Positions 15,217 to 22,652 of a stretch of DNA of 24,868 nt are shown here, in pieces. How positions within the stretch are numbered: position 1 is the first letter of the stretch; each line of letters opens with the position of its first letter. Below the pieces are notes generated by a model, which worked only from the letters and a program-made list of their open reading frames with translations, made no database searches and was not told the origin of the DNA. The DNA is taken from NCBI GenBank assembly GCA_900765095.1, contig CAAFRB010000103.1, positions 1-24,868 of the forward strand, read 5' to 3'. The DNA is from Clostridia bacterium. Lineage in GTDB: Bacteria > Bacillota > Clostridia > TANB77 > UBA1234. Position numbers and translations under genes: made by a program.

Positions 15217-16935
15217 ATGATGCCGTACACAAAACGCAAACCACATTATAATACAGCAACAACTCTTATTGATTATATATTAAATGATGATAAAACTGAT
15301 AATGGCTTGCTGACATCATCATTAAATTGTAGCGTTGATTTTGCTGCAAAAGAATTTAAAAATAATAATATAAAATGGAAAACAAAAGGAAATCGAGTAG
15401 CATATCATTTAGTGCAATCATTTCATCCAGACGATCCGATTACTCCAGAGCAAGCAAATGAATTAGGAAGAAGACTGTGTGAAGAATTATATGGAGAATT
15501 TCAATGCGTAATAGCAACTCACATTGACAGAAGACATATTCATAACCATATAGCAATCAATGCAGTAAGTGTAAATGGAAGAAAGCTCGAAGATAGGCTT
15601 GCTAATAAAAATGAGGGAATGTATGGCTATAAAGTGGTAAGCGACAGACTGGCAAAAGAATACGGTTGTTTCGTTCTTCCTGCTCAGACTATAAGTATTC
15701 ATAAGAATAAAGATTATTACTATGAATATAAAGCTCAATCTTGGAAAGAAACGATAAAAGCTGATATTGATAGGATAAAAACAAAATGCAGCTCTATTGA
15801 TGAAATGTACGAGGAACTTATTGCATTAGGCTATGATATAACTAACGGTAAGCATCCAGCTATAAAAGCTGTAGGAATGAAAAAATATGCTCGATTTTAT
15901 AAACTCGGTGTAGGCTATGATATTGAAGAGCTAAAAGAATATTTTGGAGAACAGGAACAGCCAAAAGATATTAAGAACCTTGCAGAAATAAATGTTAATG
16001 TAACTAATTTTAATGAAATGCGAGTATTGAAGGCTAAGGAATCAAGAATAGCTATTATGATTACATCAAAGGCTGCACAGAACGGTAAGTATGGGTTATA
16101 TCAAAAAACAAGATATGAAGAGATAAAACGCTTTTATCAATTAAAAGCAGAACTTGACACAATTGCAAGTATGGATATAAATTCGTATGAAGAACTTAGT
16201 AGCAATATTGAACAGCTAAGGCGAGAAATCAAAGGGGCTAATACTGAAATACAAAAAATAAAAAATGAAAATAAAGATATTTTGAAAAGCGCCGAGAAAG
16301 CACAGGATTTTATAAGACTATATAAAATAAAAGAATATGCAGATTATTATAAAAGCATTGATAAGGGTTATGAACTTCCTGTTGAAGCTAAAGTATTTAT
16401 TAAGATTCAGGATGAATTAAACATAAATTCTATAAATGAAGCTTATGCTATAATTGATAATGCCAGAGATGTACGGTTAGAACTTCATCAAATGAAAAGT
16501 AGTGTACTTGAATTACAAAGGCAACTAAATAAACTTGACACTTTAAAAGAAGAGCAGCTCATTAAGACAGAATTATTTATTCATAATATTAAATTTGGTG
16601 GTAATAGGATTGATTATGAAAATTCTACAGATGATAAATGGTGTGTAAAACTTCCATACTGTTCTGAATATATGTTTATAGAAAAAAGCCAAACTACATT
16701 TAATAATAAGTATCAGTATTATACAATGTTCCTTGTTGATGACAAAAAATACAACATCTATACTGAGGATGAGATAAAAGAAATTAGCCAAAACAACAAG
16801 GATAATAATAAAAAAGATGATAAAAATGATATTCCACCGTCTATGCTTGCCCTGAAAGGTACTGATATTGAAAATATGGTACTCGCCAATAAAACAATAG
16901 TTACTCAACAATACAATAAGGATGAGAAAGAATAA
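15217..16935 (+). CDS. mobA: MOB_P-type relaxase (MobA/VirD2-like)
   Basis: Start at ATG 15217 (or 15220), six bases after AAAGGA; 572 residues. The enzyme nicks one strand at oriT and pilots it into the recipient. The N-terminal relaxase domain shows motif I with a likely catalytic Tyr20 (TTLIDYILND), YHLVQSFHPDDPITPEQANE as the conserved middle motif, and motif III THIDRRHIHNHIAIN, whose H102/H107/H109/H111 form the metal-binding set. The remaining 400 residues are mostly charged helix with coiled-coil potential (about 320-460), then a small beta-rich region (WCVKLPYCSEYMFIEKSQ). Length and layout fit MOB_P relaxases of Firmicutes IMEs/ICEs. The frame is intact, and CGG at 16474 is read as Arg because skipping its C would give an immediate stop. 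Confidence 0.92.
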   Translation: MMPYTKRKPHYNTATTLIDYILNDDKTDNGLLTSSLNCSVDFAAKEFKNNNIKWKTKGNRVAYHLVQSFHPDDPITPEQANELGRRLCEELYGEFQCVIATHIDRRHIHNHIAINAVSVNGRKLEDRLANKNEGMYGYKVVSDRLAKEYGCFVLPAQTISIHKNKDYYYEYKAQSWKETIKADIDRIKTKCSSIDEMYEELIALGYDITNGKHPAIKAVGMKKYARFYKLGVGYDIEELKEYFGEQEQPKDIKNLAEINVNVTNFNEMRVLKAKESRIAIMITSKAAQNGKYGLYQKTRYEEIKRFYQLKAELDTIASMDINSYEELSSNIEQLRREIKGANTEIQKIKNENKDILKSAEKAQDFIRLYKIKEYADYYKSIDKGYELPVEAKVFIKIQDELNINSINEAYAIIDNARDVRLELHQMKSSVLELQRQLNKLDTLKEEQLIKTELFIHNIKFGGNRIDYENSTDDKWCVKLPYCSEYMFIEKSQTTFNNKYQYYTMFLVDDKKYNIYTEDEIKEISQNNKDNNKKDDKNDIPPSMLALKGTDIENMVLANKTIVTQQYNKDEKE

Positions 16936-16938
16936 AAA

Positions 16939-17667
16939 ATGGTTAATAAAAAATTTGTATGTAAATATCCGCAATATTCTTTTTGCGGTGATTTTCATTG
17001 TAGACTTTCAAAATATTGTTCTTTATATCAAAGATACTACCCTAAAAGTTATGAACGAGGTTATCATAATCCTATAAACAAAACACCCGAAGAGAGAAAA
17101 CAACACAATCAGAATTATATATTGTACAACACTCTATTTTCAAATTATAAAGAAAAAAAGAAAATGATACAAAAACGGTGGTATGAAAATAATAGAAAGA
17201 AAGAAAAAAACAACTGTATAATTAAAAAATGTTTTTCTGTAATGTGTAATTTAGATTGTTTTAACTGTGAATATGAAGACTGTATTGTTAATGATGAAGA
17301 TTATCATAAAATGTATTATAAATATAATCACGATAAGTTATTAGAGAAAAAAGCCCAATATCGAGCCAATAATCGTGAATTGCTGAATGAAAAAGCAAAA
17401 CAATATTATCAAGATAACAAAGAAGCTTGTCTTGAAAGAAATTTAAAATATCGCCAAGAGCATAAGGAAGAATTAAAAGCTTATTTTCGCCGCCGTAATC
17501 GGATGTATAGTTATAAGATGTCAAGGAGAAAGGACAAAAGTATTTGTACATATCCACAGTATGAATGTTGTGGATATAAAAACTGCAAATTATATCATAT
17601 TTGTTCACAACTGAAAATAACTAATAGAACTACTGATGAAATAGAAAAGGACAAGGTGACATTATGA
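16939..17667 (+). CDS. Cys-rich protein with duplicated Cys cluster and helical repeats
   Basis: Starts three bases after the relaxase stop; 242 residues. It is symmetrical: an N-terminal cluster (CKYPQYSFCGDFHCRLSKYC) and a C-terminal cluster (CTYPQYECCGYKNCKLYHIC) have the same spacing of cysteines and share YPQY, and a third cluster lies in the middle (CFSVMCNLDCFNCEYEDC). Between the middle and last cluster is a highly charged helical stretch with a 12-15 residue period (EKKAQYRANNRELLNEKAK, YYQDNKEACLERN, KYRQEHKEELKAYF). The clusters probably bind zinc or an iron-sulfur centre, and the basic helix could bind nucleic acid. Function unknown. CGG at 17176 and 17500 are straight Arg codons. 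Confidence 0.7.
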   Translation: MVNKKFVCKYPQYSFCGDFHCRLSKYCSLYQRYYPKSYERGYHNPINKTPEERKQHNQNYILYNTLFSNYKEKKKMIQKRWYENNRKKEKNNCIIKKCFSVMCNLDCFNCEYEDCIVNDEDYHKMYYKYNHDKLLEKKAQYRANNRELLNEKAKQYYQDNKEACLERNLKYRQEHKEELKAYFRRRNRMYSYKMSRRKDKSICTYPQYECCGYKNCKLYHICSQLKITNRTTDEIEKDKVTL

Positions 17668-18476
17668 ATGTAGTACAATATTTAAGAGGTAAAATGATTA
17701 ACTTGATTGGAATGCTAATTCAGGAAGACATCCCCGAAGAAACACGAAAATCTTTTGAATGGTTTAAAATAGAGTTATCCAAAAAGACCATTAAAAAAAA
17801 TGAGAAATACGAAGATCGCACAATAACAATTTATAATCTTTATAGGCAAGAATGTGAAATTGTAAATTCATTGATTATCGGGATTGCACATCATATTGAT
17901 TTCTGCATCAGAGGAGAAACAGATAATTCAAAAAGTTTTTTTAATATATATCAAAAATTATTATATATAGCATTTCAAGAAAAAATGATTGATTATGATG
18001 AGCTTATAAATTCACAAGATTGTAAACAAATACGGTTAATTTCTAAAGCAACTAACATTATTTTTGAAAATAACAAAGTAGAAAGTTCTTGCGTTTTAGA
18101 GGTTTTAAATTCTTTTCAGCTTAAAGATTATCTTAGGCAGCATAACTTTAGATTCAATACATTACATCAATCGTGGGAATATGAAATTGATAAGAATATT
18201 CTGGAGCGGAGTATCCAAGTAATAAAAGCAAAAGATAGTAATTGTATAATACAAACTCGAAGTCCAAATAAAATAATATTTGGAATAATTGCTTTTTGTT
18301 GCATATCTGGATACACATATAATTACAAAGAAATGCTAAGAAATAACCATTATTATTATAAAGAGGGAAAATGGTACAAAAAGATTCGAGCTTGTAATTA
18401 TATTGATGAAAAAAATAAGCTGGAGAATATGCTTCCGAAAGGTCAAGGAATAAAAATTAGTATAGAATATCAATAA
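17664..18476 (+). CDS. hypothetical protein, coupled to the Cys-rich gene
   Basis: ATG at 17664 overlaps the previous stop (ATGA), with AAGGACAAGGTG upstream, so translation is coupled; 270 residues. The N-terminal half is helical (EETRKSFEWFKIELSKKTIK, ECEIVNSLIIGIAHHIDF). The C-terminal half contains two related segments: DYLRQHNFRFNTLHQSWEYEI near 160 and YKEMLRNNHYYYKEGKWYKKI near 225, each a helix, an aromatic strand and a Trp strand. This recalls small domains of element proteins with the pattern L-x4-G/N-F/W-x4-W-x-K/E-x-I (DUF5710-like at a guess). No enzyme motif. CGG at 18033 and 18207 are straight Arg codons. It ends the mobilization transcription unit. Confidence 0.65.
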   Translation: MNVVQYLRGKMINLIGMLIQEDIPEETRKSFEWFKIELSKKTIKKNEKYEDRTITIYNLYRQECEIVNSLIIGIAHHIDFCIRGETDNSKSFFNIYQKLLYIAFQEKMIDYDELINSQDCKQIRLISKATNIIFENNKVESSCVLEVLNSFQLKDYLRQHNFRFNTLHQSWEYEIDKNILERSIQVIKAKDSNCIIQTRSPNKIIFGIIAFCCISGYTYNYKEMLRNNHYYYKEGKWYKKIRACNYIDEKNKLENMLPKGQGIKISIEYQ

Positions 18477-18480
18477 AAAG

Positions 18481-18511
18481 AAAAAGAGAAGAACTAACTA
18501 CTTCTCTTTTT
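18481..18511. terminator. bidirectional terminator between convergent genes
   Basis: AAAAAGAGAAG (18481-18491) pairs perfectly with CTTCTCTTTTT (18501-18511) around a nine-base loop, giving A/T tracts on both sides. It ends both the plus-strand mobilization operon and the minus-strand RHH gene, whose stop codon (18498-18500) lies in its loop. Confidence 0.9.
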
Positions 18512-18680
18512 CAATGGTTGTATTATCAAGCGCATATCTAACACATTTATTTAAAATTTCATTTATTGATAAACCTGTCTTATTGTGTATATCTCTTATT
18601 TTTATCATTAAGTCTTCTTCATATCTTGTTGTAAATTGAACATAATTTTTTGCACTTTTCTTCCTAAAAGATAATCCCAT
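18498..18680 (-). CDS. ribbon-helix-helix (CopG-like) regulator
   Basis: A 60-residue minus-strand protein with GAAAGGAGAA upstream of its ATG. The sequence VQFTTRYEEDLMIKIRDIHN, then TGLSINEILNKCVRYAL, is a typical ribbon-helix-helix: a short strand, helix A, a turn with the polar S-I-N-E, and helix B. These proteins bind DNA as dimers and often control copy number or transfer genes. The gene is convergent with the mobilization operon and divergent from the small membrane protein at 18865, and it lies next to the replication region, so a copy-control or autoregulatory role is likely but inferred. Confidence 0.75.
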   Translation of the reverse strand: MGLSFRKKSAKNYVQFTTRYEEDLMIKIRDIHNKTGLSINEILNKCVRYALDNTTIEKEK

Positions 18681-18792
18681 ACCACTGTTCTCCTTTCGAT
18701 TATTTATATCTATTGTATTATTACCATAAACAATTACTTAAAGATATATTCACCAATGAACATATAAATATACATATATGTTTGATGATGAA

Positions 18793-18821
18793 TTGACACA
18801 TTATGTAAAATATGCTAAAAT
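18793..18821 (+). promoter_or_regulatory. sigma-A-type promoter for the small membrane protein
   Basis: TTGACA (18793-18798), a 17-base spacer and TAAAAT (18816-18821) make a near-consensus promoter about 44 bases upstream of the ATG at 18865. Confidence 0.75.
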
Positions 18822-18864
18822 TATTACAGGTTTTGTTATGTTATGAGAGAGGAGAGTAAAGGTA

Positions 18865-19068
18865 ATGTTATATTCAGATTTTGCATTTTGGTTATATGGA
18901 CAACCTATTGAAACTCAAATTATTGTTATGTATTTAATTGTATTTGCAAGTATAGGATTGTTCTTATTGAATTATTGGTATGAAGATTGGCTTGCAAAAA
19001 GAGCTAAAAAAAAGAGGATAAAAGAATTATCAAAATTATTTGACAGAGAAAAATATCACATTATATAA
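18865..19068 (+). CDS. small membrane protein
   Basis: A 67-residue protein with GAGAGGAGAG upstream of ATG 18865. One hydrophobic span (about 18-38, IIVMYLIVFASIGLFLL) is followed by an aromatic interface (NYWYEDWL) and a strongly basic cytoplasmic tail (AKRAKKKRIKELSKLF). It has its own good promoter and its own terminator, forming a monocistronic unit. The plan, a short outside end, one span and a basic tail, is shared by many small element-encoded proteins, including some type I toxins and entry-exclusion proteins. Without a visible antisense RNA or partner I do not assign a function. Confidence 0.65.
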   Translation: MLYSDFAFWLYGQPIETQIIVMYLIVFASIGLFLLNYWYEDWLAKRAKKKRIKELSKLFDREKYHII

Positions 19069-19104
19069 AAAACGCTAAGTCGTAAATGACTTGGTGTTTT
19101 TTTT
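19069..19104 (+). terminator. rho-independent terminator
   Basis: AACGCTAAGTC pairs with GACTTGGTGTT (two G-U pairs) and is followed by eight Ts. It ends the small membrane protein unit. Confidence 0.85.
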
Positions 19105-19500
19105 ATCAATTAAAACCAAAAGCTGCTAAATATATTTTAGAAAATATCTTTACTGATGATTACTATAACAAGATAATAAATATTATCTGTGCAATAATCT
19201 TCAATCTTTCTGTTCGATCAGCAATGCGGCTTATGATTGATTGATCTGATTTATTCAATATAAATATATCAATTTTAGTTTTTAATTATTATTAAAAATA
19301 GTGATAATTGAACTCTCAAAAATTAAGAACTTAATTATTAAAATGTTGATAATTGAAACCTTAATAATTGAAATGTAGAAAATCACATTGTCAATAATAG
19401 ACAAAGAACAAGCAAATAAGTACACAATATTTGTGTACTTTATGAAAAGGCGATTTTCACTATTTCATTAAAATAGCGATATTCTATAAAAAAATGTAAA
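19105..19500. other. candidate replication origin (gene-free, very AT-rich)
   Basis: Nearly 400 bases without a gene lie directly upstream of the replication protein. Iteron-like copies of TGATAATTGAA occur at 19302-19312 and 19347-19357, with a one-mismatch copy TAATAATTGAA at 19362-19372. A 9-bp inverted repeat AAGTACACA/TGTGTACTT lies at 19418-19440. The first part (19105-19290) shows only AT-rich DNA and short GATCAG/CTGAT pairings. Direct repeats plus AT-rich DNA next to a Rep gene fit an iteron-type origin, but two exact copies are few. Confidence 0.45.
19302..19372 (+). repeat. iteron-like direct repeats TGATAATTGAA
   Basis: Two exact copies (19302 and 19347) and one with a single change (19362). 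The last two are 15 bases apart start to start and the first two 45 (three times 15), so all copies would lie at multiples of the same spacing. Confidence 0.5.
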
Positions 19501-19507
19501 TCTATAC

Positions 19508-19535
19508 TTGACTTTTGAGCTTCATTCTCTATAAT
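19508..19535 (+). promoter_or_regulatory. sigma-A-type promoter for the replication gene
   Basis: TTGACT (19508-19513), a 16-base spacer and TATAAT (19530-19535), about 52 bases before the Rep start codon. Confidence 0.75.
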
Positions 19536-19587
19536 GAGAAATAGGAAAGTAAAATATTTGTTCATTCAAATTGGAGTTGTAAGAATT

Positions 19588-20463
19588 ATGTCAAAGATTC
19601 AAAATGGTTTTTTCAGAAATAAAGTTCCTTTTGTTCCAATATCACAAGTAGTAGCCAAAGATAAAGAATTATCGCTAAAAGCTAAAGGCTTGTATTTACT
19701 TATTCAAAGCTATATAACAATCCCTAATTTTAAATTATACAAAAGCTACCTTATGAGCGTTTGTGTTGAAGGACAATGCTCATTTGATAGTGCTTGGAAT
19801 GAATTAAAAGAAAAAGGATATTTAAAAATATATAAGATTGCAAAGTCTGATGCAAAAGGCTTTTATTATGAATATGAATTGTTGGATGCAGCTGAGCCGG
19901 ACACTCCTGCACTTATCGTTATAAGAAAAGATGGTACTATTGTTGATAAAGAGCAAGAAAACAACGATAATCCAATAGAAATAGTTGAACAACCAGAAGA
20001 AACTACAGATGAAAGTGTTTCTTCTGTTATTGAGCATACCGAAAAAAAAGAAATTCAAGAGGAAAATTCTGAAAATAGCAATAAAGAATCGTATGATTAT
20101 CAGACTACAGTAGAGAAAGTCAATAATCAAATTGGTTATGATGATGCTGTTGAGCTGTATAAAATGTTAAATTCCCAATATTCTGACAATGCTATTAAAA
20201 TGATAAGTGTTCTAAGGGATATTATTGTTGAAATACTACTCTGTAAGAAAGATACTATCTATATAGCTGGCGAAAATAGGAATATTGATATGGTTAAGGC
20301 AATATTTAAGAAAATAACATCTTCTCATATTGATAATGTTATAACAACTTGTGCCGAAGTTTTTAAGGATGGTACTAATACGGTGACTAATCCTAAAAAC
20401 TATTTAACTGCATCCTTATATAATTCTGTTGCAAATGGTACATTTGCCAACATCTATCCATAA
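19588..20463 (+). CDS. replication initiator-like protein, HTH N-terminus and DUF6017-like C-terminus
   Basis: ATG at 19588 follows GGAG at 19573; the upstream in-frame ATG at 19534 lies just after the -10 box and is unlikely. The product is 291 residues. Residues 1-90 are a winged-helix domain of the type found in Firmicutes replication and DnaD-like proteins (LSLKAKGLYLLIQSYI, FDSAWNELKEKGYLKIY). Residues about 110-170 are an acidic linker. The C-terminal part (DIIVEILLCKKDTIYIAGEN, SSHIDNVITTCAEVFKD, NPKNYLTASLYNSV) resembles the C-terminal DUF6017 region that accompanies RepA_N-type initiators. With the iteron-like repeats upstream it points to autonomous replication, at least transiently. 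Family names are from recall. Confidence 0.78.
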   Translation: MSKIQNGFFRNKVPFVPISQVVAKDKELSLKAKGLYLLIQSYITIPNFKLYKSYLMSVCVEGQCSFDSAWNELKEKGYLKIYKIAKSDAKGFYYEYELLDAAEPDTPALIVIRKDGTIVDKEQENNDNPIEIVEQPEETTDESVSSVIEHTEKKEIQEENSENSNKESYDYQTTVEKVNNQIGYDDAVELYKMLNSQYSDNAIKMISVLRDIIVEILLCKKDTIYIAGENRNIDMVKAIFKKITSSHIDNVITTCAEVFKDGTNTVTNPKNYLTASLYNSVANGTFANIYP

Positions 20464-20650
20464 CATTTTTAAATTACATATAGCACTTATTATATGATTG
20501 ACAATAAGCTCTTTCTGCAACTCCTGATTTTACTTTCCCACAGGTAAGAGTAAGCTATGTCAAGATTATATTAAGTGTATTATATATTGCGTAAGCAATC
20601 TTTTTGCTTATGCTAAGTCAATAACAATTCTTAAATTGGTATGGGCAGTG
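20464..20650. other. gene-free stretch with one hairpin
   Basis: No convincing gene between the Rep stop and the terminator at 20651. GCGTAAGCAA (20589-20598) pairs with TTGCTTATGC (20604-20613) with one G-U pair. There is no clear T tract. A small RNA or antisense control RNA is possible, but nothing decides it. Confidence 0.3.
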
Positions 20651-20686
20651 AATAAAGACAAGTCATTATGGCTTGTCTTTATTTTT
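20651..20686 (+). terminator. rho-independent terminator
   Basis: A perfect 12-bp stem, AATAAAGACAAG (20651-20662) with CTTGTCTTTATT (20672-20683), is followed by T residues. It separates the replication unit from the regulator genes. Confidence 0.9.
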
Positions 20687-20795
20687 GACCTAAATAGTAG
20701 TAAAATAGCAAATGGGCTACAAGGAATGGAATACAAAAGATTTTGCCTTTAACTGAATATATAAGCCTTTACACAAGATAAGCCCTTAAATCTTG

Positions 20796-20818
20796 CCCCA
20801 AATGGGGGTGAGATTGTG
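20796..20818 (+). promoter_or_regulatory. ribosome binding site held in a small hairpin
   Basis: The strong site GGGGGTGAG (from 20804) is preceded after AAAT by CCCC (20796-20799), which can pair with its GGGG. The GTG start is at 20816. The leader upstream (20700-20790) contains further complementary pieces, GGGCT and AAGCCC, so translation of the sigma-like gene may be structure-controlled. Confidence 0.4.
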
Positions 20819-21193
20819 GAGAGTGGCTTAGAAAAAGAATTTGATTCTTACATTAGAAAAACAATAAAACATACTATTATAAATTTTGCTAAATATGAAA
20901 ATATAAAAAGACAAAGAGAAGTTTCAATTGAATTACTACCAGATAGTGAATTCAGAGATAATTCTTTGTCTTTTTGTGATTCTGATGCCGAATTGGAAAA
21001 TTATTTTTCTGATTGTAAGATTGCTGCAATTGTGGCAAAAATGCCTAAAGATAAAAAAGATATGCTTAAATTAAAGCTCGTTGATGGATATTCGACCAAA
21101 GAAATTGCAACTATATACAGAAAAAGTGAAGTAAGAATTAGGCATATTATAAGTGATGCACTAAAAGAAATAAAAAGTAAATATGAGGAGTAG
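20816..21193 (+). CDS. sigma-70-like regulator (Tn916 Orf7-type)
   Basis: GTG at 20816 with GGGGGTGAG upstream; 125 residues. The C-terminal part, PKDKKDMLKLKLVDGYSTKE, then IATIYRKSEVRIRHIISDAL, is a sigma region 4 type helix-turn-helix. The N-terminal half (FDSYIRKTIKHTIINFAKY, then LLPDSEF) is like the short sigma-like proteins of Tn916-family elements, which lack a full region 2. In those elements the gene controls transcription of conjugation or excision functions. The next gene starts four bases after its stop and encodes the usual partner. This fits the pair of regulators expected near int/xis. Confidence 0.8.
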   Translation: MESGLEKEFDSYIRKTIKHTIINFAKYENIKRQREVSIELLPDSEFRDNSLSFCDSDAELENYFSDCKIAAIVAKMPKDKKDMLKLKLVDGYSTKEIATIYRKSEVRIRHIISDALKEIKSKYEE

Positions 21194-21196
21194 AAT

Positions 21197-21382
21197 ATGG
21201 GAGTAATAGAACTATTAGAAAAAGCAAAATCAGGAGATGCAGCAAGTGTAAATGAAATTATAAAACATTATGAATATTTCATTTACTATGAAATGCAAAA
21301 GTACAATATAATGGATATGATAACCTGTTATGATTGTGTTATATCAAACATACTAAAATCAATTTATAAATTTGAGATATAA
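21197..21382 (+). CDS. HTH_16-type regulator (Tn916 Orf8-like)
   Basis: ATG at 21197, with GAGGAG overlapping the end of the sigma-like gene; 61 residues. The sequence VIELLEKAKSGDAASVNEII, then KHYEYFIYYEMQKYNI, matches the conjugative-transposon-type helix-turn-helix protein that normally accompanies the Tn916 sigma-like gene. A C-terminal helix (CYDCVISNILKSIYKFEI) replaces the acidic DLI-type helix more commonly seen. It ends at a terminator shared with the convergent membrane gene. Confidence 0.75.
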   Translation: MGVIELLEKAKSGDAASVNEIIKHYEYFIYYEMQKYNIMDMITCYDCVISNILKSIYKFEI

Positions 21383-21437
21383 AAAAATAAATCGGAAGGA
21401 AATTTCATAAAAGAAAAATCTTTCCGATTTTATTTTT
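21383..21437. terminator. bidirectional terminator
   Basis: ATAAATCGGAAGGA and TCTTTCCGATTTTAT form a stem with one bulge and A/T tracts at both sides. It ends the regulator pair and, from the other side, the minus-strand membrane gene, whose stop lies in its right arm. Confidence 0.75.
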
Positions 21438-22152
21438 GGGAATCTTCTGGTATTTGGTAAAGACATTTCTTACAAAGTAAGTAATGGCTTATGAAACAGA
21501 AAAAATATAATAAGCTAATAATGAAAAATGATTTTGAATAGTTTTTATTATCAGCATATAAGACTTCAAATAAAAAAAGCGTTACTTGATTATTGAATAA
21601 ATTGATAATAAATAAGATAGTTGAATTAGCTATAATTATTCGTGTTATTGTTGTTGTTCTGGATAATGCAGAATCAATAACCACAAATATATAAAAGTGC
21701 CAATATGTCAAGAATGTTATAACAATTATTGCAAAGTATATAAATTTTGCTGTTTTAGGTAAAGTATGAAGAAATAAAGTCAGGTCTTTATTTATATAAG
21801 GAAAAGCAAAGTAAAAGAAATGTTTTTTATTAAAAGTTGAATGCAAAAAGTCTATTATAGTATTTTTGGATATTATGAGTAATTGCTCAAAGTAGGTATT
21901 CATATATAGAACTCGCAAAAGCATTATACCTATTATTCCTAAAACAACAAATAATAGTTGAAAATAAGAAGTGTAATCATATTTTCGTATGATTTTAGTT
22001 TTACCGTTACTGCTCCAAAAACCATAGTGAATATGCTCTGTAAATATATATTTGTTGCCGATAAGCGGATTGATAACGAGAGCTAAAACAATGCCTATGA
22101 TTGCGATTGAACCGCCTATAAAACCATCAAGAGAAAGATGATGAATAGTCAT
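21430..22152 (-). CDS. polytopic membrane protein
   Basis: A 240-residue minus-strand protein with GAGGAG upstream of the ATG. Five hydrophobic segments are visible, near residues 9-30 (GGSIAIIGIVLALVINPLIG), 63-84, 138-158, 170-190 and 213-230. Between spans one and two is a polar loop (EHIHYGFWSSNGKTKIIRKY). The tail contains LLCKKCLYQIPEDSQK. There are no transporter, protease or channel signatures that I recognise. It is the only long minus-strand gene apart from the IS transposase and has its own unit, so it may be cargo such as an immunity or exclusion protein; that is speculation. Confidence 0.65.
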   Translation of the reverse strand: MTIHHLSLDGFIGGSIAIIGIVLALVINPLIGNKYIFTEHIHYGFWSSNGKTKIIRKYDYTSYFQLLFVVLGIIGIMLLRVLYMNTYFEQLLIISKNTIIDFLHSTFNKKHFFYFAFPYINKDLTLFLHTLPKTAKFIYFAIIVITFLTYWHFYIFVVIDSALSRTTTITRIIIANSTILFIINLFNNQVTLFLFEVLYADNKNYSKSFFIISLLYFFCFISHYLLCKKCLYQIPEDSQK

Positions 22153-22464
22153 TTGAAAAGCACTCCTCTGTTTTTTACTAAATATAATACAATGTATTGT
22201 AACTTTTAAATAAAGTATATATAAAATTGCCTAAAAATTCAATTGGTATAATAACAGAAAAAAATATATTTTTTTGAAAATTATTGACCGTTTTTTATAT
22301 TTTGATTGTGCTTATAAGTGTAGAACAAAAAACTACTAAATAAGCACATTGAAAAATACACAAACTGTGTCATAAAAAGTTGTAACACTTTATCCATCTT
22401 TTCGAGCTGCAAGAAGTTGAATGTCATTATTGATGAATAGCAAATATAGCGAGCGAAAAAGTAA
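22153..22464. other. gene-free stretch upstream of the integration module
   Basis: No gene is supported here. On the minus strand TACAATACATTGTA (22189 region) is a near-palindrome close to the membrane gene start and could be its promoter/operator region. Elsewhere the DNA is AT-rich, with an ACAC/GTGT pairing near 22360. I see no clear origin, tRNA or repeat array. Confidence 0.3.
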
Positions 22465-22476
22465 ATGTGGTTATTT

Positions 22477-22650
22477 ATGTTGGCGAAGAAAAAAGATGGT
22501 GATAATGATACTTCAACATTTAATGTTGCTGGTCGAATGAGGGCAGAGAGGAAACAGAACCTTTATGGAAATTTAACCAATTTCATTACAACTTTTATTA
22601 AATATATTATTTTTGGCAATTTTGCCAAAAGAAAAGGAGAAAATATATAA
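22477..22650 (+). CDS. possible small basic protein
   Basis: An open frame of 57 codons from ATG 22477 (61 from GTG 22465), containing STFNVAGRMRAERKQNLYGN and a short hydrophobic helix (FITTFIKYIIFG), ending FAKRKGENI. No good ribosome binding site precedes either start. The 3' end is occupied by the TTTTGGCAA/TTGCCAAAA palindrome, and the frame ends inside the leader of the next gene. It may be real, since charge and composition are protein-like, or may be a by-product of regulatory DNA. Confidence 0.35.
   Translation: MLAKKKDGDNDTSTFNVAGRMRAERKQNLYGNLTNFITTFIKYIIFGNFAKRKGENI
22611..22630. repeat. inverted repeat TTTTGGCAA-TT-TTGCCAAAA
   Basis: Nine-base arms with a two-base spacer, directly upstream of the small gene at 22653. 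The same dyad with a different spacer (TTTGGCAA-AA-TTGCCAAA), and the same following AGAAA, occurs at 13824-13841 beside the candidate oriT. The sharing suggests one binding protein acting at both places. Confidence 0.55.
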
Positions 22651-22652
22651 TG

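Noticed and set aside
10472..18209. CGG as an unassigned codon everywhere in this genome, always causing a +1 shift
   Set aside because: Seven in-frame CGGs (10472, 11823, 16474, 17176, 17500, 18033, 18207) lie in intact genes and read naturally as Arg. At 16474 skipping the C would create an immediate stop, and at 11823 the Arg is in a conserved EAER motif. Any recoding must depend on more than the codon.
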